This document shows, piece by piece, positions 1 to 6,891 of a stretch of DNA of 64,000 bases. The notes below the pieces were generated by a model. The model worked only from the letters and a program-made list of their open reading frames with translations. It did no database searches and was not told the DNA's origin. Source of the stretch: Clostridium drakei (GTDB taxonomy: Bacteria; Bacillota; Clostridia; Clostridiales; Clostridiaceae); the NCBI RefSeq assembly GCF_000633595.2, contig NZ_JIBU02000003.1, forward strand, positions 62,001 to 126,000, read 5' to 3'. Position numbers and translations under genes: made by a program. Position 1 is the first letter of the stretch. Every line of letters begins with the position of its first letter.

Positions 1-33
1 GGTATAAAACCTAACTTGAATAAGTAGATTAAT

Positions 34-82
34 AAATCCTATATAAGAGACATGGTAAAAATGTATTACTTATATAGGATTT
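34..82. terminator. Hairpin upstream of the type VII locus
   Basis: A perfect 14-bp inverted repeat (AAATCCTATATAAG at 34-47, CTTATATAGGATTT at 69-82) encloses a 21-nt loop. It probably terminates a gene to the left of the window. The T-tract is poor, so a regulatory role is also possible. Confidence 0.45.
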
Positions 83-179
83 GTTGTTAATTGGATGCGA
101 ATCTTTCAATTTATATTCTCAATATAATTAAGTTTCAATTGAAATTATGGTTAAAGTTAGTAAGGAGGAAAATAGGAAA

Positions 180-545
180 ATGGCTGAAGGCAAAGAAATT
201 AAGTTAAATGAACAAATTTTTGATAATGCAATTTCAAAATTAACAAATTATAAAAGTAACTTAGTTGCAACAAACAATAATTTTAATAAAACAAATGCTA
301 ATTTGAAGGGAAAGTGGTTAGGAGATGGAGGAACTGCATTTATACTTAGTGCTAATGTACTTAAGGCAAATTTTCTGAAAATGACACAAGAATTGCAGGA
401 AGAGATTAATGATTTAACAAGTGCAAAAATTTCTATGTTTGGTTTGGATTCTAGTTTAGCGCATAGTATAACAGAAGCTATTTTGGGACCAGGTGTAGGA
501 GGAATTGAAGTAGCTGCAAGTATGGCTGATAAACAAACCAAATAA
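180..545 (+). CDS. WXG100-like small secreted helical protein (type VII secretion)
   Basis: A 121-residue, mostly helical protein with a W-L-G turn at residues 46-48, in the place expected between the two helices of the WXG100/ESAT-6 fold, followed by a glycine-rich tail near residues 98-106. Proteins of this kind are exported by, or target partners to, the EssC-type VII secretion system. The ATG at 180 was chosen because AAGGAGGA at 162-169 sits 10 bases before it; an in-frame ATG at 147 overlaps that ribosome binding site and is unlikely. It is the first gene of a set with the helical gene at 635 and the large effector at 982, the usual order in LXG toxin loci, where small helical partners form the export signal. 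The family call rests on size, motif and context; the exact subfamily is uncertain. Confidence 0.65.
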   Translation: MAEGKEIKLNEQIFDNAISKLTNYKSNLVATNNNFNKTNANLKGKWLGDGGTAFILSANVLKANFLKMTQELQEEINDLTSAKISMFGLDSSLAHSITEAILGPGVGGIEVAASMADKQTK

Positions 546-634
546 GTGAATAACAACTAATATAATATAAGGTTCTAGTTTAAATTACAATGTTAAGTAA
601 AAACAGAAACAACATGTAGAGAGGAAGCAGAAAC

Positions 635-955
635 ATGGGATGTAGATGTAATGATATTTCAAGATGTACAAGTGATATATCCAAAATAAATGAAATGAAA
701 AACTTATTTTCTAATGCAAATAACACAAATTTCTCTGTATCAATAGAGTTACAAAAATTAGCAGTAAATTGTATGACAACATTTTCTTGTGTTAATATGG
801 GAGGATTGATGTCTGAAGAAAAAAAGTTGAATAAAGATATGACAGAGTCACTACCTAAATTAGTTAAAAAGTGTGAAGATAAAATTCAACAATTAGAAGC
901 TCAAAAAAGTGCAATGATAACAGAGGATATTGAGTATCATAGCAAAGATGACTAA
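635..955 (+). CDS. YwqH/DUF5082-like helical partner of an LXG effector
   Basis: A 106-residue protein with an N-terminal Cys-rich start (C3, C5, C11) and a predicted C-terminal coiled coil (about residues 68-95), with no signal peptide or membrane segment. Size, helical content and its place directly before the effector gene match the YwqH/DUF5082-type or Lap-type proteins that bind the N-terminal helices of LXG toxins and help present them to the type VII machinery. A GAGAGGAAG ribosome binding site precedes the ATG. The gap to the next gene is 26 bp, so they are probably co-transcribed. The family assignment is an inference from architecture rather than a clear motif. Confidence 0.5.
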   Translation: MGCRCNDISRCTSDISKINEMKNLFSNANNTNFSVSIELQKLAVNCMTTFSCVNMGGLMSEEKKLNKDMTESLPKLVKKCEDKIQQLEAQKSAMITEDIEYHSKDD

Positions 956-981
956 TACCACAAGAAATAGGAGGACCTGAA

Positions 982-2772
982 ATGGACTTTAGTTTAGATA
1001 TAGGTGAGTTAACTGCAACAATAAGGGAATATGAAAATGTAATAAAAGATTTAGAAGAGCAAAAAGAAAACATAAACAAAGCAATTAAAGTACTTGCTGA
1101 CTTAGGATGGTCAGGTGAAGCAAAAGATAAATTTATGGAAAATCATATTAAAAAGCAGGAGTTTTATACAAAGTTAATAGAAGACATAAAATATGAGAAA
1201 AATGCTTTAGAAAATGAAGAAAAACCAAGAGCAATTCAATTAAAGAAAAGATGTGAGGGCTTTGAAGATTGTATAAAAAGAAGTGCTGGAGGAGCATCAC
1301 TTACAAATGACGATACAGGGATTATTTCACTTCAATATGGAGGGCAATTTCCAATAAACAACAATGTTAATGAATGTACAAACGATTATTATAGAAATAT
1401 GAATTCCAAATTTGTAGAAATACTAAGTTTGGTAAACAGCTTGACCTTTACAACATTTCCTATAACAGGAAATGTTGAAAGTGCAGAAACTTCGCTTAGA
1501 AATCAAACAACAAGTTTGACAGAGTTTGATACTTCATTTAATACATATTGCAGCGGTGTAAGAGACATGGAAGAAAATATATGCTCAGTGTTTTCGAAAA
1601 TATCAGGAATAACTGAAGGAATATCTCAAATTAGAGGTATGTCCATTATCTCAGAAAGTGGACAAGTGGATAAGAATAAAGTAAAACAATTAATGTTAAA
1701 GAATCCTAGTGGATTAACTAATGAGGAAAAAGAAATGTTAGCATATTTAGAAAAAGTATTAGGTGAAAAGAGATATGCCGAATTGAAAGAACAAGCAATA
1801 AAGGAAGAGAAGGATTTAGCTCAATTAATGAATCTGACCGGTAGTTATGTTCCATCATCTATAGCTTATATTATAGACCCAGAAACAGGAAATGTGATTG
1901 GGTTACAAAATGTTGATAAAAAAACCTTACATCGTATAAATTATTTAGCTGATAAACTAAATTGGCTTAAGGAAAATGAATTGAGTGATGATGAAGGTAG
2001 TTGGATGTTTTGGAAAGTCTATAGTAGACAATATTTTGAAGGTGAATTAGCTAAGACATTATCGGAGATAAAGAGTGGTGAGTATGCTAAAAAACAAGAA
2101 ATAAAAGATAGAGTATATATGGGTTTGGATGGAACTTTGGAGTTTATAGGCGGTTATACAGAAACAGACTTAGGATTTACTGTAGCAACAGGGGGGTCAG
2201 CTCTTACAGAAGGATTAGCTGCACCAATTGCTATACCAGTAGGAGGGTATTTAATGGCAGATGGTAGTAGTGCAATGACTGAAGGTGGAACTAAAGTAGT
2301 TAATGCTTTAACAGGTAAAAAATTTAACACAATAAATCCATTAAGAGACTGGGTTTATAAAAAATCTTTTGGCGATGAAAATGGAGAAATGTATTATAAT
2401 AGAGCTTCTTTAATATGTGGAGGAATTTGTATAGCTGGTGATGTTCAAAGTATATCAAAGATAATAGGAGAAGATAGTATTAAAGTAGTACCAAGACCTC
2501 AAAATATAGCAAAAGCAGAACGATTAAAGTTACCTATAGAAACTATAACGACAAAAACAATTAATGGAACAACTAAGAAAACAGTAGATACAATACAAGT
2601 AATTGATCAATCTACTAAAACACCTATGATTTTACAACGTACTATAACAGAACACCTTTTACTCAATACATGGGATTTTACTAAAAATTCATTTTACACA
2701 GGAGTAGATTTAAGAAATACTAAAGGTACAGCACAATCAGTCCAATCAAGTTTATTACCAAATGAAGATTAA
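982..2772 (+). CDS. Large LXG/WXG-type type VII secretion effector with an unidentified C-terminal region
   Basis: A 596-residue protein. Residues 1-100 form long helices around a W-S-G motif (W43 to G45), the hallmark of the WXG/LXG export domain; helical segments continue to about residue 230. A middle region (about 230-370) is charged and helical. A glycine/alanine-rich hydrophobic stretch (about 384-440) resembles the linker or membrane-active part of polymorphic toxins. The last 150 residues, rich in threonine and lysine, are expected to carry the toxic activity, but no nuclease, NADase or deaminase motif was recognised. Known LXG proteins are antibacterial toxins delivered by the type VII apparatus. 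The start is supported by AGGAGG shortly upstream. The next gene (16-bp gap) encodes a membrane protein that is a good immunity candidate. No essC-type machinery gene lies in this window. Confidence 0.7.
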   Translation: MDFSLDIGELTATIREYENVIKDLEEQKENINKAIKVLADLGWSGEAKDKFMENHIKKQEFYTKLIEDIKYEKNALENEEKPRAIQLKKRCEGFEDCIKRSAGGASLTNDDTGIISLQYGGQFPINNNVNECTNDYYRNMNSKFVEILSLVNSLTFTTFPITGNVESAETSLRNQTTSLTEFDTSFNTYCSGVRDMEENICSVFSKISGITEGISQIRGMSIISESGQVDKNKVKQLMLKNPSGLTNEEKEMLAYLEKVLGEKRYAELKEQAIKEEKDLAQLMNLTGSYVPSSIAYIIDPETGNVIGLQNVDKKTLHRINYLADKLNWLKENELSDDEGSWMFWKVYSRQYFEGELAKTLSEIKSGEYAKKQEIKDRVYMGLDGTLEFIGGYTETDLGFTVATGGSALTEGLAAPIAIPVGGYLMADGSSAMTEGGTKVVNALTGKKFNTINPLRDWVYKKSFGDENGEMYYNRASLICGGICIAGDVQSISKIIGEDSIKVVPRPQNIAKAERLKLPIETITTKTINGTTKKTVDTIQVIDQSTKTPMILQRTITEHLLLNTWDFTKNSFYTGVDLRNTKGTAQSVQSSLLPNED

Positions 2773-2787
2773 AAGAGGATAGATATT

Positions 2788-3171
2788 ATGAGTAAAAAAA
2801 AGAAAATCACTAATTGGAGTCAAAATTATATTAAAAAACCAAACAAGAGAAATATAAACTGGAGAATTATCTTAATAGGGTATATTATAGGTTACATTAT
2901 ATCTTTATGTATTACAGGGATACCTAAACTTACTTATTTAATTCCTATAAAAGTAGATGCTATGTGTATATCTATACTTATAACATCTTTATCAAAAGTA
3001 CCCAAAAAGCCAAACAAAACTGATATAGAAATACGTTGGAACGGTGTCGTTTATGGAATTATATCTCTAGTATTATTAGTAGTAGTAGTAATATTACTTC
3101 AAATACTACTAAAATATAATATAATTACAGATATAAGACCATTTTTAGGTATGTTTGGATGTGAAAAATAA
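2788..3171 (+). CDS. Two-to-four-helix membrane protein, candidate immunity protein
   Basis: A 127-residue protein with a basic N-terminus, a hydrophobic stretch at about residues 28-50, a second short hydrophobic stretch at about 55-72, and a strong membrane helix at about 90-112. It lies 16 bp after the effector gene with its own ribosome binding site (AAAGAGG). A paralogue sits at 3893-4267: both share G-Y-(I/V)-I-S-L-C, then G-(I/V)-P, then P-I-K-V-D, and both end with P-F-x-G-M-F. Membrane proteins placed directly after LXG toxins usually neutralise them, and duplicated immunity genes are common there. That function is inferred from position and duplication only. Confidence 0.6.
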   Translation: MSKKKKITNWSQNYIKKPNKRNINWRIILIGYIIGYIISLCITGIPKLTYLIPIKVDAMCISILITSLSKVPKKPNKTDIEIRWNGVVYGIISLVLLVVVVILLQILLKYNIITDIRPFLGMFGCEK

Positions 3172-3241
3172 ATAATAAATAAAAAAATATACTAAATTTG
3201 GAAAAGTTATGGCTCAACCACGACTTTTATGAATACTAAGT

Positions 3242-3352
3242 TTTAATAAATATTGTAGTGGCGTAAGAGATATAGAAAACAATATATGTTCAGTATTTGG
3301 AAAGATGGACAAGTAGATAAGAATAAATTAGGACAATTAATGCTAAAAAACC
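3242..3352 (+). pseudogene. Remnant of a second LXG effector gene
   Basis: This stretch reads F-N-K-Y-C-S-G-V-R-D-I-E-N-N-I-C-S-V-F and, one frame over, D-G-Q-V-D-K-N-K-L-G-Q-L-M-L-K-N. Both match the effector at 982 (around its residues 185-245), with the sequence between them missing and the frame shifted. It is therefore a scrap of a tandem effector copy and is not translated as a useful product. Confidence 0.7.
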
Positions 3353-3353
3353 A

Positions 3354-3530
3354 ATGTTACTTCTTTTTATTTCAATTTTTATTTTTCTATATAGAACTGC
3401 TGTTAAATCAGGAGATACAGAAGCAATTGAAAAGGTTAAGAAAAATGTGATAAAGTTTTTTATATGCATAGGGCTATTAATACTATTAATAGCTGGTCTA
3501 TTTATATATGATTCCCTTACTAAAGTATAA
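3354..3530 (+). CDS. Possible 58-residue two-helix membrane protein
   Basis: An open frame of 58 codons with hydrophobic stretches at residues 2-13 and about 35-52, separated by a short charged loop. It starts immediately after the effector remnant and has no convincing ribosome binding site. It could be the tail of a degraded toxin or immunity gene. No family was recognised. Reported because it fills an otherwise unexplained gap in the locus. Confidence 0.3.
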   Translation: MLLLFISIFIFLYRTAVKSGDTEAIEKVKKNVIKFFICIGLLILLIAGLFIYDSLTKV

Positions 3531-3635
3531 AAAATGAGTTTTAATGAGCTTTAAAAATAAAAAAAATATACTTATGAGTGTTTTTAACTAAAGCAAGATA
3601 AAGGATAAAAAATATAATAGAAGGAGAGTAGTTTA

Positions 3636-3912
3636 ATGGAAAAGTATTTATCAATAGGATCTATAGTACTTTTAAAAGGTGGACAAAAAAGTAATGATAT
3701 ATGGAAGAAAACAAATAGATAGTCAAACAAAGAAGGAGTGGGATTATGTAGCATGCATCTATCCAGAAGGAAATATTGACTTAAATCATAATTATTTGTT
3801 TAATCATGAACAAATTGATACAATATTTTTTACTGGTTATCAAGATGAGGAAGAAGTAGGGTTTAATAAATTTTTGCAAGGATTAGAGAAAGATGAAAAT
3901 GAAGATTGTTGA
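3636..3912 (+). pseudogene. DUF4176-like protein, broken by a one-base frameshift
   Basis: Translation from the ATG at 3636 (ribosome binding site AAGGAGAG at 3621-3628) gives S-I-G-S-I-V-L-L-K-G-G-Q-K, the typical start of DUF4176 proteins, then hits a stop at 3720-3722. The rest of the domain (V-M-I-Y-G-R, then W-D-Y-V-A-C-I-Y-P-E-G-N, then F-F-T-G-Y-Q-D-E-E-E) continues in the +1 frame to 3912. The break lies in a run of six A at 3685-3690; removing one A restores one frame of 92 codons. DUF4176 proteins are frequent accessories of LXG type VII loci. The indel could be a true mutation, slippage in a homopolymer, or a sequencing error. The 3' end overlaps the next gene by 20 bp. Confidence 0.75.
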
Positions 3913-4267
3913 TGAAAATGAAACAAGGTTAAATAAAAAGAAGTATAAATACAAATTAATTTATTATGTAATTGGTTATGTTATATCCTTGTGTGTTAGT
4001 GGTGTTCCTAGTTTAATATATTTAATGCCTATTAAGGTAGATGTGTTAGTAATAGGTGCGATTATAGGTACATTATGGAATATCCATCATTACAGTATAA
4101 CTGGAAATGATGCACGTTCGTATGCACTTCTTCCAGCGGTAATATTAATAATATTTATAGCTATAACAGCGAGTATATCTACAGTTTTATTCAATTGTGG
4201 TATAATTACGAACCATGACCCTTTTGCAGGTATGTTTGAAACATTAAGTCAAACAAATGGAAAATAG
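3893..4267 (+). CDS. Membrane protein, paralogue of the candidate immunity protein
   Basis: A 124-residue protein with hydrophobic segments at about residues 20-45, 48-65 and 80-105, closely similar in layout to the protein at 2788-3171 (G-Y-V-I-S-L-C, G-V-P-S, P-I-K-V-D, and P-F-A-G-M-F near the end). It begins inside the end of the DUF4176 gene, which suggests translational coupling in the intact locus. It is probably an immunity gene kept after its partner toxin (the remnant at 3242) was lost. No catalytic motif is seen. Confidence 0.6.
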   Translation: MKMKIVDENETRLNKKKYKYKLIYYVIGYVISLCVSGVPSLIYLMPIKVDVLVIGAIIGTLWNIHHYSITGNDARSYALLPAVILIIFIAITASISTVLFNCGIITNHDPFAGMFETLSQTNGK

Positions 4268-4398
4268 CAGGTTTACTACGTTTCACCACACACCTCGTGG
4301 TGTAAACAAATAAAAAAACAAAGAAGGGCGATCTTACTTTTAAAATTTTGAAATATAAATGTCTATTCACCTAAATTGCTGATTTAAAGTCACCTTTA

Positions 4399-4427
4399 TT
4401 GACATTATCTAAATGTAATAGTAAAAT
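4399..4427 (+). promoter_or_regulatory. Sigma-A promoter of the aldo/keto reductase gene
   Basis: TTGACA at 4399-4404 and TAAAAT at 4422-4427 are separated by 17 bp and lie about 40 bp before the gene at 4468. Confidence 0.65.
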
Positions 4428-4467
4428 CCCATTAAGTAAATTATTAAATTGATAAGGGGTAAGTGAT

Positions 4468-5478
4468 ATGAATTATAGAAATTTAGTTAATTCAGGATTA
4501 AAAGTTTCAGTAATAGGCTTTGGAGGAATTCCTATACAAAGAATAGATAATGAAAGTGCTAAAGAAGTTATAATAGCGGCAGAAGAAAAAGGAATAAATT
4601 TTATAGATACAGCCAGAGGTTATTCTGTATCTGAAGAATACATAGGTGAGGCATTATTAGGAAGAAGAGATAAATGGATTATTGCTACTAAATCCATGGC
4701 TAGAGACAAGCAATCTATGAGTAATGATGTAAATAAAAGTTTAGCTAATCTAAAAACTGATTATATAGATCTTTATCAATTACATAATGTAAAAACTATG
4801 GAAGATTACAATAAAGTTTTAAGTGAAGATGGAGCGTATGAAGCTTTATTAAAATTTAAACAGGAAGGAAAAATAAAGCACATAGGAATAACTTCTCATA
4901 GTCTTGAAATTTTAGAACTTGCTATTGAAAGCGGAAAGTTTGAAACAATAATGTATCCATATAATATAGTAGAGGATCAAGCAGAAAAGCTTTTTAAAAG
5001 AGCAAAAGAATTAAACATAGGAATAATAGCTATGAAGCCAATGGCAGGTGGAGCTATAAATAATGGAACATTAGCATTGAAATATATATTACAAAATGAA
5101 AGTGTAACCTGTGCTATACCAGGAATGGGAAAAATAGAAGAGGTAGAAGAAAATGCTGCAGTTGCTTTAAATGATATCAAATTAACAGAAGATGAGAAAC
5201 TAGAAATTAAGAAAATATCAGATGAGTTAGGTACTGAATTTTGTAGACGATGTGGATATTGTGCACCATGTACAAAGGGAATAGATATACCAGGTATATT
5301 TTTATTACAAGGATATAAAGAAAGATATAACTTAAAAAAATGGGCGGAAGACAGATATGAAGCTTTAAAGGTGACTGCAAAAGATTGTATAGAATGTGGA
5401 AAGTGTGAGTCTAGATGTCCATATAATTTGCCAATAATAAAGATGTTAAAAGATGTTAAGAAGACTTTTGAAAAATAA
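4468..5478 (+). CDS. Aldo/keto reductase with C-terminal 4Fe-4S ferredoxin domain
   Basis: A 336-residue cytoplasmic oxidoreductase. Residues 1-250 form the aldo/keto reductase barrel with the catalytic set D47, Y52, K75 and H106. Residues 259-317 carry two Cys clusters (C259, C262, C265, C268 and C307, C310, C313, C317-P) typical of bacterial ferredoxin-like tails that would hold two 4Fe-4S clusters. This fused form is common in anaerobes; its physiological substrate is generally unknown. It has its own promoter at 4399 and the ribosome binding site AAGGGG. It stands alone, with the next promoter facing the same way at 5503. Confidence 0.9.
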   Translation: MNYRNLVNSGLKVSVIGFGGIPIQRIDNESAKEVIIAAEEKGINFIDTARGYSVSEEYIGEALLGRRDKWIIATKSMARDKQSMSNDVNKSLANLKTDYIDLYQLHNVKTMEDYNKVLSEDGAYEALLKFKQEGKIKHIGITSHSLEILELAIESGKFETIMYPYNIVEDQAEKLFKRAKELNIGIIAMKPMAGGAINNGTLALKYILQNESVTCAIPGMGKIEEVEENAAVALNDIKLTEDEKLEIKKISDELGTEFCRRCGYCAPCTKGIDIPGIFLLQGYKERYNLKKWAEDRYEALKVTAKDCIECGKCESRCPYNLPIIKMLKDVKKTFEK

Positions 5479-5502
5479 AATAAATTTTTATAAAAGTTTT
5501 TC

Positions 5503-5531
5503 TTGAAAATTTATATGAAATTATGTATAAT
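5503..5531 (+). promoter_or_regulatory. Sigma-A promoter upstream of the DUF1540 gene
   Basis: TTGAAA at 5503-5508, a 17-bp spacer, and a perfect TATAAT at 5526-5531. Transcription would begin near 5538, about 150 bases before the DUF1540 start, leaving a long leader. Confidence 0.7.
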
Positions 5532-5591
5532 AAAATGATTTATGGTTAAAATAACATGATAGGGAAATAAGAGGTAACTGATTCTATTCCT

Positions 5592-5622
5592 AGCACCTTT
5601 GTTTAAAAGGTGCACTTTTTTT
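5592..5622 (+). terminator. Intrinsic terminator inside the leader of the DUF1540 gene
   Basis: GCACCTTT and AAAGGTGC form an 8-bp stem with a short loop, followed by a T7 run. It lies between the promoter at 5503 and the gene at 5689, so it could be an attenuator or the end of a small RNA of about 85 nt made from that promoter. Confidence 0.65.
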
Positions 5623-5688
5623 AGGTATAAAATTCCTCCAATTAACAAAACATATAATAAATTTATTAATAATTTGGAGGGATATTTA

Positions 5689-6051
5689 ATGAGTGGAAAA
5701 TTAAGCTGTAATGCAGAAAAGTGTGTAAATAATATAAATGGTCTTTGTTCTGCTAATAATATACATATAACAGGAGAGGCATCTCACAGCAGTAGAGAAA
5801 CTGGATGTGAAACTTTCTCTCCAAAAGGTGTTATAAATGCTATGTCTAATTTTACAAATATGAACTTGGTTGGACAGTTTAAACAGTTATTTAGTACAGA
5901 GTCTATAGAGATGAGTCCAGAAATAAAGTGTGAAGCTGAAAATTGTATTTATAATGTAAATGAATTATGCACAGCAAGTAATGTTCAAGTATATGGTTCT
6001 GAGGCAAGAACTAGTAGGGAAACTGAATGTGAAACTTTTAAAGATCACTAA
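5689..6051 (+). CDS. DUF1540 protein with two Cys-rich repeats
   Basis: A 120-residue protein made of two DUF1540 modules (about 5-45 and 78-118). Each has the pattern C-x4-C-x(5-6)-N-x2-C-x-A followed by E-T-x-C-x-T-F, with four cysteines that could bind a metal. The function is unknown; such proteins are common in clostridia. The ATG at 5689 is preceded by TTGGAGGGA. Upstream in-frame codons fall in the terminator and are not credible starts. It ends at a bidirectional terminator shared with the convergent LysE gene. Confidence 0.85.
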   Translation: MSGKLSCNAEKCVNNINGLCSANNIHITGEASHSSRETGCETFSPKGVINAMSNFTNMNLVGQFKQLFSTESIEMSPEIKCEAENCIYNVNELCTASNVQVYGSEARTSRETECETFKDH

Positions 6052-6077
6052 AATAAGCGGATTTATCCGCTTATTTT
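6050..6077. terminator. Bidirectional terminator between DUF1540 and LysE genes
   Basis: A 13-bp perfect stem (AAAATAAGCGGAT at 6050-6062 and its complement at 6065-6077) with a two-base centre. A/T runs on both flanks suit termination of the two convergent genes. Confidence 0.85.
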
Positions 6078-6079
6078 AA

Positions 6080-6697
6080 TTATATGGCTTTTAAAAATGA
6101 ATATAATAATTTTATTCCATAAAACATAACTATACAGCCACAAAGTATGTTTATTTTTTTAAGAAATTTTTCGGTAAGGGTGTTTTTAAATATAGAAAAA
6201 ATTGTAGCTAAAAAGGTAAACCACACTATAGAAGCAGTACACACTCCACCAATAAAAAAGTTATAAGTATTTAGTGGAAGGGATGCTCTAAAACTACCTA
6301 ATAATAGTGTACCATCTAATATAGCTTGAGGGTTAAGCCAAGTTACAGTAAAGCATGCAAGGGCTATTTTTGATATTGGTATATTTGGATCTGTAGAAGT
6401 TTGAGTTGATAAATTGGGCTTAGATCGTATAAGGCATATTCCAATGTATAAAATAATAATGCTTCCCAATAACAATATTGTTAACTTGAGAAAGTTAAAC
6501 TTATTTATAAGCAAACCTATACCAAAAAAACTTGAAAGGGATAAACTTATATCAAAAAATATAGTTATAAAGGCCACTTCATAAGCTCTTTTTTTACTCA
6601 TAGATATGGATGAGTTTATTACATATAGATTTTGCATTCCAATAGGTGCAACATAGCTGAGACCTAAAACAAATCCTTGAATTAAATATTTTATCAT
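6080..6697 (-). CDS. LysE/RhtB-family exporter
   Basis: A 205-residue inner-membrane protein with about six hydrophobic helices and the LysE-family signature near the N-terminus (G-x4-Y-V-A-P-I-G-M-Q-N). Members export basic amino acids or other amino acids by proton exchange. A strong AGGAGG lies before the ATG. The MocR-type regulator lies just upstream on the same strand, and direct repeats in the gap (6762-6794) suggest that it controls this exporter, as PLP-sensing MocR regulators often do. The substrate cannot be told from sequence. Confidence 0.85.
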   Translation of the reverse strand: MIKYLIQGFVLGLSYVAPIGMQNLYVINSSISMSKKRAYEVAFITIFFDISLSLSSFFGIGLLINKFNFLKLTILLLGSIIILYIGICLIRSKPNLSTQTSTDPNIPISKIALACFTVTWLNPQAILDGTLLLGSFRASLPLNTYNFFIGGVCTASIVWFTFLATIFSIFKNTLTEKFLKKINILCGCIVMFYGIKLLYSFLKAI

Positions 6698-6761
6698 ATA
6701 TATTATCCTCCTGAACTAAGATTCCTAATGTAAATTATAGCTTTAGTTAAGGATAATATCT

Positions 6762-6794
6762 CCAACCAAAATGATAAAAGTTTTACCAACCAAA
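6762..6794 (-). promoter_or_regulatory. Direct repeats, candidate MocR operator for the LysE gene
   Basis: CCAACCAAA occurs at 6762-6770 and again at 6786-6794 (24 bp apart), reading TTTGGTTGG on the minus strand just upstream of the LysE gene. MocR proteins typically bind two direct repeats at target promoters. The link to the regulator at 6892-8358 is inferred. Confidence 0.5.
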
Positions 6795-6891
6795 GAAAAG
6801 TAAGCGGTAAATATTGACACGCGCCTAGATAAGTTCTTCTAAGACTTAGATGTAGAAAGGTATTTCTCAAAAGTAAGCTCTATCTCTGAGT

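Noticed and set aside
3685-3722. Programmed ribosomal frameshift in the DUF4176 gene
   Set aside because: The A run is not in the phase of a canonical -1 slippery heptamer and no stimulatory structure is evident; an indel is simpler.
4279-4320. Terminator after the second membrane protein of the LXG locus
   Set aside because: CACCAC/GTGGTG can pair, but it is followed by A rather than T on the plus strand; left unassigned.
5538-5622. Fluoride (crcB) riboswitch
   Set aside because: CTGAT and CCTA elements are reminiscent, but the central stem of that motif is missing and the downstream gene is not a fluoride exporter.
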